From positions 1-56,797 of the forward strand of contig JBCCFW010000028.1 in assembly GCA_039029535.1 (NCBI GenBank): 56,797 nt of DNA. The letters are read 5' to 3'. The position numbers were made by a program, and so were the translations under genes. Positions 8,561-16,876 of the stretch are shown in pieces (within the stretch, counting starts at the first letter, position 1; the number at the start of each line of letters is the position of its first letter). The notes under the pieces are model-generated. The model ran no database searches, was not told the origin of the DNA, and worked only from the letters and a program-made list of their open reading frames with translations. The DNA is from JBCCFW01 sp039029535. Lineage in GTDB: Bacteria > Acidobacteriota > JBCCFW01.

Positions 8561-9127
8561 ATGAATCCGGGTGGCGACCGAGGGCACGAAAACCTGCTGA
8601 GACGCCTCTCGACGGGCGATCCGGCCGCTCCCGAGCAGCTCATGCCTCTCGTCTACGACGAGCTCCGGAGCATCGCCGCTCGCTATCTCGCGGCAGAGCG
8701 CGCCCACCACACCCTCCAGCCCACGGCCCTGGTCCACGAGGTCTACCTGGCGCTGGTGGGCGACGACCGGACCTGGCAGGGACGCGTTCACTTCCTCGCC
8801 GTGGCCGCCCTCTCCATGCGTCAGCTCCTCGTGGCGCACGCGCGAAAGAAGAACAGCGCCAAGCGCGGAGGACGCTGGCGGCGGGTCACGCTCTCGGGTG
8901 TCGGCGAGTCGGACGGCGGTCCAATGGACGTCGACTTGGTCGCGCTCGACCAGGCGCTCGAAGAGCTGTCGCGACTCGAGCCCGTGCAGGGCCAGGTCGT
9001 GGAGCTGCGCTACTTCGGCGGGCTGACCATCGCCGAGACGGCCGCGTACCTCGGCATCGGAGAGACGAGCGTCCACAAGTACTGGACGGCCGCCAAGGCC
9101 TGGCTGAAGAACCGCCTGCGCTCATGA
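8561..9127 (+). CDS. ECF sigma factor, TIGR02999 type
   Basis: A 188-residue RNA polymerase sigma factor of the ECF class. The sigma-2 region contains LMPLVYDELRSIAARYLA and HTLQPTALVHEVYLAL, a signature of the TIGR02999/Sigma70_ECF group. The sigma-4 helix-turn-helix is LTIAETAAYLGIGETSVHKYW. The ATG at 8561 gives a standard N-terminus; an upstream extension to 8486 would add non-family residues. Its TGA overlaps the ATG of the kinase gene (ATGA, 9124-9127), so the two are co-translated. Sigma factors of this group commonly neighbour Ser/Thr kinases, and kinase-dependent activation has been proposed for related systems. Its targets are unknown; the divergent secreted-protein operon is an obvious candidate. 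Confidence 0.92.
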   Translation: MNPGGDRGHENLLRRLSTGDPAAPEQLMPLVYDELRSIAARYLAAERAHHTLQPTALVHEVYLALVGDDRTWQGRVHFLAVAALSMRQLLVAHARKKNSAKRGGRWRRVTLSGVGESDGGPMDVDLVALDQALEELSRLEPVQGQVVELRYFGGLTIAETAAYLGIGETSVHKYWTAAKAWLKNRLRS

Positions 9128-12100
9128 CGTCGGACGGGCCGCCCCACCCGAGCGACTCGCTCGCCGGAGCCCGGGCCCGACATCGTCGGCTCCTCGAGAT
9201 CTTCTGGGACTGCTGCGAGCTGCCTCCCGACGAACGCGAGGCCGTCATCGACGCCGGCTGTGAGGGAGACCACGCCCTGCGCGACGAGGTCAAGGCCATG
9301 CTCGCCACCCACGACGAGGAGGACGACGCTTTCCTCGTCAGCGGCGAGCTCGGTGAGAAGGTCAAGGAACAGGCGGAAGCTGTCCTCGTGGCCGAGACCT
9401 CTCGGCCGAGTCACTGGCCCGAACGCATCGGACGCCACCGCATCGTCGGCCTGTTGGGCGAAGGTGGCATGGGCACGGTGTACGAGGCGGAGCAAGAGCG
9501 ACCGCTGAGACGCGTCGCCTTGAAGGTGCTCCGATCGTCGTTTGGCTCACCCGACCTGCTGGAACGCTTCGAGCGGGAGGTACAGCTCCTCGGACGTCTC
9601 AGCCACCCCGGCATCGCGAGCGTGTACGAGGCCGACTGGACCGAGGGCGACCACGCCCAGCCGTACTTCGCCATGGAGCTCGTCGCGGGGAAACCGCTCG
9701 ACGAGCACGCAGCCGAGACCTCTCTCGACATCCGGGCACGGCTCGAGCTCCTGGCCCAGCTCTGTGACGCCGTGCAACACGCTCACGAGGCCGGCATCGT
9801 CCACCGCGACCTCAAGCCGTCGAACATCCTGGTGACGGCAGTCGGTGAGCCGAAGATCCTCGACTTCGGCGTCGCACGTGCGGTGGATGCCATCGCCGGC
9901 CTGACGCATCACCTCGAGACCAGCACGGGTCAGCTCATCGGCACGCTCCCCTACATGAGCCCCGAGCAGGCCTCGGGTCGACCCGGCGACATCGGTCTCC
10001 AGTCGGACGTCTACTCCCTCGGCATCGTCGCCTTCGAGCTGCTGACCGGTCGTCACCCGCAAGACCTCGACGGCCTGAGCATCACGGAGGCGCTGCGGGT
10101 CATCCGCGAGGACCCACTGCGACGAGCGAACCACGTCGACACGACCATCCCGGCTGCCATCGACACCATCCTCGGCAAGGCTCTGGAGACGGAGGTCGGC
10201 CGGCGCTACCAGTCCATGGCGGACTTCGGCGACGACATCCGTCGCTTCCTTCGCGACGAGCCCATCCACGCCCGACCACCGACGATCCGTCACCGAGCAC
10301 GGATGCTCGCACGGCGTCATCGCTACCTGCTGCGCGGAGCCATCGCGGTCCTCGCTGTCGGTCTCGTGGCCAGCGGCTGGGTGTTGAACTCCGTGCGCCA
10401 CGAGCGAGCCAGCCGCGTCGCCGCCACGCTCCGGGCCTACGAGGCAAGCCTCCAGGCGGCCCAGACAGCGCTACGCGATCGAGACAGCGCGCTGGCCCTT
10501 CAGCGTCTCGACGAAGCGCCCGTCGTTCACCGTGGCTGGGAGTGGGAGCACCTCCGCTCACGGACCGACCAACGTCTGCTCACGTTGGCAGGACGCCGGG
10601 CGACACGGATCTGGACCCGAGCCGACGGCCTCGGAGTGATCTTCACCGAAGAGGACGGCAGCGGTCTCGGAGTCTTCGAGTGGGATGCCGTGAGGGATGC
10701 CGTCACCTGCCTCGGCGCCATCGACGACCAGCGCCCCGTCTCGGTCGCACCTGCGGCCCTCACCGCCGTGGTCGAGCTGGTGGCCTTTCGAGAGGACGAG
10801 GACTGGGTCGACATCGTTGCCACGGGAGCCTCGGAACCGCATGCCCGAGCGTGGCGCTGCGGGGGCCCGAGTGGAGTGCCGGATCAGCCGCGACGCATTG
10901 ACGGAGACCTCCTCTTCAGCGACGGAGGAACCTGGCTCTGGCGAGACGGCGTGCACGTCGCGGGCGACACCGGTCGCATCGAGCGGGCCAAGGGGATCAG
11001 CAGCGATGGCACGTTCGTCGTCGGCTACCGAACCTCGACCTTCAGCGCGATCGACCTGGTGACTGACGAAGTCCTGCACTCCATGAAGGCGATCCACCTC
11101 CGGCGGACGATTCCGGACTATCCCGTGCGTCCGAACAGCCGGCAGTACTACCTGGCGACCCACGCCCCGGCACTGTCGTTGTGGGAGCCGGACGGCACGG
11201 AGCCCGTGCGCGAGACTCCGGTCGCTGCCGCGAAGGTCATGTCGCTCGGCCTGAGCCCGTCGGGGTCGTCCATCGGCGTGGGTGCGCTCGACGGCAACGT
11301 GCAGGTCTTCACCGGCGACCTCACGCGAGAGCTGGCCCTCCGGCATGCACCGACCGAGGACATCGACCAGCTTCTCTTCCTCGACGAGCAGACGCTGGCC
11401 ACGCGCTCGAGAAACGGTGAGGTCTCCCTCTGGGACCTCTCGGACGAGACGGCACCGGTCCTGCGTGGACACGAGAGCTACGTCTACGACGTCGACTGGA
11501 GCCCGGACGGTCGGTGGATCGCGTCCTGTGCCTGGGATGGCACCGTGCGCACCTGGAACGCCGCGACCGGTCTCGAGCACGCGAAGTGGGCCGTCGGTCA
11601 CGAGGACTCTCGGAGGATCCAGGCGCTGCGCCATGACCAGACCGGCAAGCGTCTCCTCATCGGCCTGGGAGGAACCCACAAGAAGAGCCGAGAGCAGGCC
11701 CTGCTCATCACGCTCGATGCGACGACGCTCACGCCGATCGCCACCATCGAGGTCGCCGGTTGTCCCGAGTCCATCGAGGCGCACCCCGACGGCGGTTGGC
11801 TCGTCGACGGTCGAGAGCAGACGCTGCACGTGGCTCAGGATGGTCAGAGTGTCACGGAGGTCAACGAGCTGGAGGGCACGTTCGGCCTGGCGCCCGATGA
11901 CGACACCGTAGCGTCGGCCCGGGGGAAGACCGACATCAGCATCTGGTCGCTGACGACGGGCGTGGAGACACGTCAGCTTCCGAGTGAGCGCGCGAGCTAT
12001 CTCGCATGGAGCCCCGACGGCAGCCTCCTCGCCGCGTCGACGAACCGGGGCGTGATCCGAGCCTGGGACACGACGAGCTGGGAGCTCGTCGCGACCCTCG

Positions 12101-12453
12101 ACTCGACCAGCGCCACCGTTCACGACCTGCGCTTCCATCCCGACGGCACGCGACTCTTCGCCGGCGACGCCGATGGCAGGTTGCACGTCTGGGAGACGGA
12201 CGGCTTCGCGAAGCGACTCACCCACCGGGGTCACTCCAACTACATCAAGGCCCTCGCCTTCTCTCCCGATGGTTCCGAGCTCGTCACGGCCTCGGGTGAC
12301 GGCACGCTGCGGATCTGGAGCACGGACCCGATCGGCGAGAGGCAGTTGGCGAAGCGGATGGCAATGGGTGGGACAGCAGCCGAAGCTCCCTCCCCATCAC
12401 TGCTCAACCCGACGGGGAGCTTCACCCGGCGGCTCGAAGAACGGAAGCCCTGA
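9124..12453 (+). CDS. Membrane Ser/Thr protein kinase with WD40 repeats
   Basis: A 1109-residue Hanks-type kinase. After a ~100-residue N-terminal helical region, the kinase domain spans ~103-380, with the P-loop GEGGMGTVYEAE (112-123), catalytic Lys-134, the HRDLKPSN loop with Asp-229, DFG at 247-249 and SPEQA in the activation segment. It therefore has all key catalytic residues. One membrane helix at about 403-422 separates it from a periplasmic or extracytoplasmic WD40 beta-propeller region (~480-1090; repeats such as VYDVDWSPDGRWIASC and IKALAFSPDGSELVTAS). It overlaps the ECF sigma gene by 4 bases. The likely role is to sense through the propeller and phosphorylate the partner sigma factor or other proteins; this is inferred from context. 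Confidence 0.93.
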   Translation: MTSDGPPHPSDSLAGARARHRRLLEIFWDCCELPPDEREAVIDAGCEGDHALRDEVKAMLATHDEEDDAFLVSGELGEKVKEQAEAVLVAETSRPSHWPERIGRHRIVGLLGEGGMGTVYEAEQERPLRRVALKVLRSSFGSPDLLERFEREVQLLGRLSHPGIASVYEADWTEGDHAQPYFAMELVAGKPLDEHAAETSLDIRARLELLAQLCDAVQHAHEAGIVHRDLKPSNILVTAVGEPKILDFGVARAVDAIAGLTHHLETSTGQLIGTLPYMSPEQASGRPGDIGLQSDVYSLGIVAFELLTGRHPQDLDGLSITEALRVIREDPLRRANHVDTTIPAAIDTILGKALETEVGRRYQSMADFGDDIRRFLRDEPIHARPPTIRHRARMLARRHRYLLRGAIAVLAVGLVASGWVLNSVRHERASRVAATLRAYEASLQAAQTALRDRDSALALQRLDEAPVVHRGWEWEHLRSRTDQRLLTLAGRRATRIWTRADGLGVIFTEEDGSGLGVFEWDAVRDAVTCLGAIDDQRPVSVAPAALTAVVELVAFREDEDWVDIVATGASEPHARAWRCGGPSGVPDQPRRIDGDLLFSDGGTWLWRDGVHVAGDTGRIERAKGISSDGTFVVGYRTSTFSAIDLVTDEVLHSMKAIHLRRTIPDYPVRPNSRQYYLATHAPALSLWEPDGTEPVRETPVAAAKVMSLGLSPSGSSIGVGALDGNVQVFTGDLTRELALRHAPTEDIDQLLFLDEQTLATRSRNGEVSLWDLSDETAPVLRGHESYVYDVDWSPDGRWIASCAWDGTVRTWNAATGLEHAKWAVGHEDSRRIQALRHDQTGKRLLIGLGGTHKKSREQALLITLDATTLTPIATIEVAGCPESIEAHPDGGWLVDGREQTLHVAQDGQSVTEVNELEGTFGLAPDDDTVASARGKTDISIWSLTTGVETRQLPSERASYLAWSPDGSLLAASTNRGVIRAWDTTSWELVATLDSTSATVHDLRFHPDGTRLFAGDADGRLHVWETDGFAKRLTHRGHSNYIKALAFSPDGSELVTASGDGTLRIWSTDPIGERQLAKRMAMGGTAAEAPSPSLLNPTGSFTRRLEERKP

Positions 12454-12468
12454 GGGCTGAGTCTCCGC

Positions 12469-12597
12469 TCACCACGCAGGTAGCTCACCGACAGCCTGCC
12501 GCCCAAGCACCTCTTCGAGCCAAGCCAACACGCACCCGCACGGCGAGATGCCGAGCTCACGCGCGACCACGTGCTCGCCACGCCCGACACTCCTCAC
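12469..12597 (-). CDS. Possible 42-residue ORF or gene remnant
   Basis: In the 160-base gap between the kinase gene and the lamin-tail gene, one reverse frame from GTG 12597 encodes 42 residues with codon choice like the neighbours: ARELGISPCGCVLAWLEEVL is its core. It reads as helical and may be a short protein or the tail of a lost gene. No family recognised and no clear ribosome binding site. Confidence 0.2.
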   Translation of the reverse strand: MRSVGRGEHVVARELGISPCGCVLAWLEEVLGRQAVGELPAW

Positions 12598-12612
12598 CGT
12601 GGTCAGAGAAGC

Positions 12613-14097
12613 TCAGGGACAGGCGGTCCCGCCGATGCTCGGATCATTGGTGGCCGGGCGCTCCGCCCCCGTCGCGTCCTGGCCGTAGGAGCCTTCGGTG
12701 CCGGACACCGTGCGGGCGACGACGAGGTAGTAGGCCGACTGGGTGAGATCGTCCAGGTCGGTGTAGGGCGAAGCGGGCAGGTTGCAACCGCTCGTCACCT
12801 GGACGTGATCGTAGAGACCTGCACCGACGAGGGAGGCGATCGTGCCTCGGTACACGTTGTAGCCCGAGGCCGGCGTCACCTCGTCGAAGAAGACGAGGCA
12901 GCCTGGGCTCCCGGGCATCTTCTGGACGGTCAGCGGTGTCGACAGACCGTTCCCGTCGGGATCGCCACCGTCATCCACCTCGGGTGGATCCTCTTCCACG
13001 ACGCAGGGACTGTTCGGCAGGCCGATCGACGGCACCGGCTCCTCACACCAGGAGGCCGCATCGTCGCCGCTCCCGGAGTACTTGATCGAGCTGCCCTCGG
13101 GTACGCCCGGAACGAAGTCGTCGAAGGGCCAGATCCCGGCAGCGACCGCGACGGACTCCCTGGGGAGTCGCCCGGAGCCCCAGCTCACGTAGTCCACGAT
13201 GTTCTCGGGAAGTGCGAAGGCGCTCCCCGTGCCCGGACGGTAGAGAGCGACCGACTCCGCCGCCCTCAGGGTGGTGAAGGGGCCCGTGAAGACCTCCGTC
13301 GGAGCATCGACGCCGGTCTCGTCCAGCCGCACGACGAGCGTCTCGCCCGCCGCGAGCATGACGCCGTCGGGAATCGACCAGTACACGGCCCGGGAGCAGA
13401 GCACGTAGCCGCCGACATCGATGGCGACCGGGCCGGGATTGAGGAGCTCGAGCCGCTGATTTCCTTCATCGTCGCCGATGGGATCGTAGAGAACCTCGTT
13501 GATGACGGGCGGAGACGGGCAAGGGTCGTTTGGAGCACCAATGGAAGGGCTCGGCTCTTCGCACCACGCCGCCGCTTCATCACCACTTCCCGAATACAGG
13601 AGTGAGCTGCCCTCCGGCACTCGAGGAATGAAGTCATCGAGAGGCCAGATCCCGGCAGCGACGGCAACGTCTTCCCGGGCCTGCCCGCCCGCGCCCCAAC
13701 CGACGTAGTCGACGATGTTGGCCGGATCGCCGAAGTCTCGCGTTCCTGGCACGTAGAGCCCGACGGAGTCATTGGCTCGCAGGGTGACCCAAGGACCGGT
13801 GAACACCTCTGCCGGGTTGTCCATTCCGGACTCGTCGACGCGGACGACGAGAGTCCCGCCTGCCGGGACGGTCGTCCCCATCGGGATGCTCCAGTAGCGG
13901 ACCTGAACGCAGAGCGAGTAGCCGCCCACGTCGAGGGGTGCGGCCGTCGGGTTGAGGATCTCGATCCGATGGTTCCCGGGACCGATCGGGTCGTAGAGGA
14001 TCTCGTTGAGCACCGGCTGCTGGGCACGGGCACCGGGGACGAGCGCGAACAGGACGAGAGTGACGAGAGGCTGCGGGACGGGGCAATACCGAGACAC
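12613..14097 (-). CDS. Secreted protein with two lamin-tail domains and Cys-Pro terminus
   Basis: A 494-residue secreted protein with signal peptide 1-26 (VPGARAQ). Two lamin-tail domains (LTD, an Ig-like fold) occur in tandem at about 28-185 and 195-355. Each starts with VLNEILYDPIG or VINEVLYDPIG and continues with EILNP or ELLNP, VDVGGY-type and GxTLVVRxDExG motifs. Each is followed by the related tail GSSxxYSGSGDxAAxWCEEP. An acidic linker (~375-395) leads to an FN3-like terminal domain (SGYNVYRGTIASL, AYYLVVART) that ends in Cys-Pro, as in the protein at 1391-2749. GTG start with GGAG upstream. LTDs occur in secreted nucleases and surface proteins; no catalytic domain is present, so binding or display is the likeliest role. 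Confidence 0.8.
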   Translation of the reverse strand: MSRYCPVPQPLVTLVLFALVPGARAQQPVLNEILYDPIGPGNHRIEILNPTAAPLDVGGYSLCVQVRYWSIPMGTTVPAGGTLVVRVDESGMDNPAEVFTGPWVTLRANDSVGLYVPGTRDFGDPANIVDYVGWGAGGQAREDVAVAAGIWPLDDFIPRVPEGSSLLYSGSGDEAAAWCEEPSPSIGAPNDPCPSPPVINEVLYDPIGDDEGNQRLELLNPGPVAIDVGGYVLCSRAVYWSIPDGVMLAAGETLVVRLDETGVDAPTEVFTGPFTTLRAAESVALYRPGTGSAFALPENIVDYVSWGSGRLPRESVAVAAGIWPFDDFVPGVPEGSSIKYSGSGDDAASWCEEPVPSIGLPNSPCVVEEDPPEVDDGGDPDGNGLSTPLTVQKMPGSPGCLVFFDEVTPASGYNVYRGTIASLVGAGLYDHVQVTSGCNLPASPYTDLDDLTQSAYYLVVARTVSGTEGSYGQDATGAERPATNDPSIGGTACP

Positions 14098-14273
14098 GGA
14101 GGCTCCAAGAATGATGCCGATCGAATGAAACCTCGCTCACCCCAGCGAGTCAGTCAAGACAGCCCGCGCCACCGAGACGGAGCGGGCCGAGTCCAGGACT
14201 CCGACCCTGGCCGGTTCAGCATGGTCTCGAGCCCCGAGAGGCGAGGAGCTCGACCTGCTCCTTCCGTCCTGGC

Positions 14274-14630
14274 GTGACAGACCGGGCCGCACCGGTGAGC
14301 CCCGCGCTCACGGACACGGGGCCACCGGCACGACCCGTTTCACGGCGTCGTCAAGCCGCCCCAGCCTCCCGGGAGGCTCTTCGGGTAACCCCGGTAGCAC
14401 CGCCACCGTCGGGCGACTCGACCCTGCGTCGCTGGTCGAGCCAACCGGTGGCCGCCTGGAGTCAAGGCGTCCGAGAGCGGGAGAGCGCCGAAGCGAGCGC
14501 GAAGGCCGAGCTCGCGTCGTCGGGTCGGAGCGACGAGGAGCTCTCAGCCCTCCTGGGTCAGCTCTCGCTCGACGACACCGAGTCGGCCGCCCGCAGACGC
14601 GTGCTCATCCGTCGCTTGCTCGAGAACTAG
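14274..14630 (+). CDS. Hypothetical protein, basic N-terminus and acidic helical C-terminus
   Basis: A 118-residue ORF from GTG 14274. The first ~50 residues are Pro/Arg-rich and disordered. The last ~55 (ELASSGRSDEELSALL and RRRVLIRRLLEN) are helical with coding-like third positions. Its TAG stop shares the CTAG at 14627-14630 with the stop of the convergent VOC-family gene. No family recognised. The N-terminal part could be non-coding, with the real start further in. The stretch between 14098 and 14273 holds no gene that I can support. Confidence 0.4.
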   Translation: MTDRAAPVSPALTDTGPPARPVSRRRQAAPASREALRVTPVAPPPSGDSTLRRWSSQPVAAWSQGVRERESAEASAKAELASSGRSDEELSALLGQLSLDDTESAARRRVLIRRLLEN

Positions 14631-15031
14631 CTCGAACCAGGTTCGACGGCGACGAACTCCACCTTGATGCGGTCCGGGTCCTCGACGAAGAGCGCGTGGT
14701 AGTCGGTGCCGCCATTCGCAAACGGATAGCTCTCGTCGTAGAGACACGAGATGCCCCGATCGAGGCAGTGCTGCCGGAGAGCATCGACCGCCTCGCGCCC
14801 CTCCACTCCGAAGGCCAGGTGGTTCAACCCGACCCGGCAGCGATGGAAGGGACTGGCGGCGTGCTTCACCGCGACCTGAACGAACGTCAGGTAGGGCCCG
14901 CTCTCGGTCTCCAGGGTGAATCCGTCATCCCAGGCGGCCCCTTCTCGATAGCCGATGCGTGTCAGCAAGTCGGTCCAGAAGGCCCGAGTCGCCTCCAGGT
15001 CCGAGACGTAGATCTCGACGTGATGAAGCAT
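14627..15031 (-). CDS. Glyoxalase/VOC-superfamily protein
   Basis: A 134-residue protein of the vicinal oxygen chelate superfamily. It has the paired beta-alpha-beta-beta-beta layout: MLHHVEIYVSDLEATRAFWT opens module one, and GLNHLAFGVEG starts module two, ending in FVEDPDRIKVEFVAV. The likely metal ligands are His-4 (HHVEIYV), the His of NHLAFGV and the Glu of KVEFV. Substrate unknown: family members include glyoxalase I, fosfomycin-resistance enzymes and ring-cleaving dioxygenases. It lacks an obvious operon partner and is convergent with the hypothetical gene at 14274. Confidence 0.85.
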   Translation of the reverse strand: MLHHVEIYVSDLEATRAFWTDLLTRIGYREGAAWDDGFTLETESGPYLTFVQVAVKHAASPFHRCRVGLNHLAFGVEGREAVDALRQHCLDRGISCLYDESYPFANGGTDYHALFVEDPDRIKVEFVAVEPGSS

Positions 15032-15214
15032 GGGTCGACTGCTCCTCGAAGTTCCGCTGCGTCGTCATCGCTGCGGCCTCCAGGGTAGCGGAGGACCGAG
15101 CGCCACGGGCCGACTCGACTTGCTCGCCCCGACGGCAGTACCTTGAGCCCGAAACTCTCAGGCAAGGAACGGGCCGCGCGCCCGAGATCCGTGCCGGTGA
15201 CACGGGGAAGCAAC

Positions 15215-16789
15215 GTGACGTGTAGAGCAACCGTCGTGGCCTCAGCAGCACTCGTCTTCTTCATCGGCTCGTCTCGAGAGGCCCTGGCCACCGTGGACGA
15301 CCTCTCCGACGTGATGGCTCAGCTCACCGACCACGTGACCGGCGTAACGCCACTGACTGGACCACAGCTCGAGGCCCTGACGGTCACGTTCGAGGAGAAT
15401 CGGGACTTCCTCGACGACACCACGGCCGTCATGACGGAAGCCTTCGACCTGGCGAGCCTCTACGAGTCCGTCGTGGGCCCCCTGTTCATCAACGCCGAGA
15501 CCCGAGACGGCTTCCCGCGGGAGAGTGGCGCCGACGGCCATGAGCTGGAACGAGCGATCTTCGCTCTCCAGCAGGCCATCCTCGACGTCGTCTACACGCC
15601 CGCGAACTGCCAGGTCCATCAGGCCCTGTTCGACGGCAAGATCTTCGAGACCTCGACCTTCTTCCCCGGCGCTTGCCCTCCTCCCGTCGATCCGATGGTC
15701 ACGCACGCCGTTGAGATCGACGCGAGCAACCCCACCATGTGGGGCAAGCCCGTGTGCTACGGCCCCATCCCCGCGAGGAGACCGACCGGGCTCTATCTCG
15801 CACCGGGCAGCATCGGCGAAGTGACCGTGCCAGCTGCGATGGTGGGCCTGGGCTTCGAGATCCTGGTCGGCGCCCATGCCGTCGACAAGCTCGAGTACTA
15901 CAAGCCGGACCTGCTGCGGCTCGATCGGGTGTCGAAGAGCTTCCCCATCACCGACACGGTCACCAGCATCGCCAACCCGCTCGGCGGCGGCATCTACATC
16001 ATGGTCCCCTACGAGGCAGACCTCGGAGCCCAGACCGTTCAAGTGAGGAACGTCGTGCAGGCCCCGTACTACTCGGCGACGAGCCTCCGGGAGACCAGCC
16101 TGGCGGAGTGGACCGACACCGAACGCCTGCATCCCGGTCCCTGGGCGGACTTCGAGACCGAGAAGTTCATGATGACCCTCCCGACGAGCTGGGTCTACGC
16201 CTACGCCGATCCCGTCACGCTCATGCAGGACTGGGACATCGCCATGGACGCGTTCTCCGAGCTCGTCGGATACACGCCTCCTCACAACGTCCGCAATCTC
16301 CCCGTGCTGTACGTGCAACCGGACCGCTCCATCCAGCACGGCGCCTATGGAACGGGTTATCCGCAGGTCAACACCATCTACGACCCGGATGCCCCCACCG
16401 ACGGCAACTCCGGTCACTTCCTCCTCACGGACGTCCTCGGCTGGAGCACGCTCTACCACGAGCTGGGTCACTGTCAGCTCTTCTCCAAGTTCCCGGGCCA
16501 CGAGGAGGCCATGGTGAACTTGCCGTACGTCTACGTGGCCACCGAGAAGTTCGGCATGCCGCTGGTCGACGCCTTCACCGTCTCCATGGAGCTGGGCTAT
16601 CTCGAGAACGTGGACGTCGACCAGGCGGCGTTGACCTGGTTCGTCACGGAGAACTTCCGCAACGGCCTCCCGATGGACCTCACCCACACCGAGCAGAACG
16701 AGGTCCGTTACCAGCACCGCGGCTACGGCAGGTACGTGGAGATCGCCGAGCTCTACGGCTGGGAAGTTCTGATCGACTTCTATCACTAG
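15215..16789 (+). CDS. M60/enhancin-like metalloprotease, N-terminal part before in-frame TAG
   Basis: First half of a secreted gluzincin split by a TAG at 16787-16789. A signal peptide follows the GTG at 15215 (VVASAALVFFIGSSREALA), with GGGGAAG a few bases upstream; a TTG at 15143 gives a longer frame. The segment TGLYLAPGSIGEVTV through GGGIYIMVP resembles the N-terminal module of M60 peptidases. The zinc site is HELGH at residues 415-419, followed by GHEEAMVN, giving the third ligand Glu. Family members degrade mucin-type glycoproteins. The reading frame continues in phase after the stop into the C-terminal part, so a single nonsense change, a sequencing error or readthrough explains the split. 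Confidence 0.75.
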   Translation: MTCRATVVASAALVFFIGSSREALATVDDLSDVMAQLTDHVTGVTPLTGPQLEALTVTFEENRDFLDDTTAVMTEAFDLASLYESVVGPLFINAETRDGFPRESGADGHELERAIFALQQAILDVVYTPANCQVHQALFDGKIFETSTFFPGACPPPVDPMVTHAVEIDASNPTMWGKPVCYGPIPARRPTGLYLAPGSIGEVTVPAAMVGLGFEILVGAHAVDKLEYYKPDLLRLDRVSKSFPITDTVTSIANPLGGGIYIMVPYEADLGAQTVQVRNVVQAPYYSATSLRETSLAEWTDTERLHPGPWADFETEKFMMTLPTSWVYAYADPVTLMQDWDIAMDAFSELVGYTPPHNVRNLPVLYVQPDRSIQHGAYGTGYPQVNTIYDPDAPTDGNSGHFLLTDVLGWSTLYHELGHCQLFSKFPGHEEAMVNLPYVYVATEKFGMPLVDAFTVSMELGYLENVDVDQAALTWFVTENFRNGLPMDLTHTEQNEVRYQHRGYGRYVEIAELYGWEVLIDFYH

Positions 16790-16876
16790 GAACATCTCGA
16801 TTACATCGCCGGCACACCCGACGACGGCCTCCACGAGATCGACAGCCGCATCCTGAGGCTCTCGAGGGCAGCCGGA

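Noticed and set aside
7963..9123. Long upstream extension of the kinase frame
   Set aside because: The kinase start at ATG 9124 overlaps the sigma stop and begins the normal N-terminus; the extension overlaps both the sigma gene and the divergent operon.
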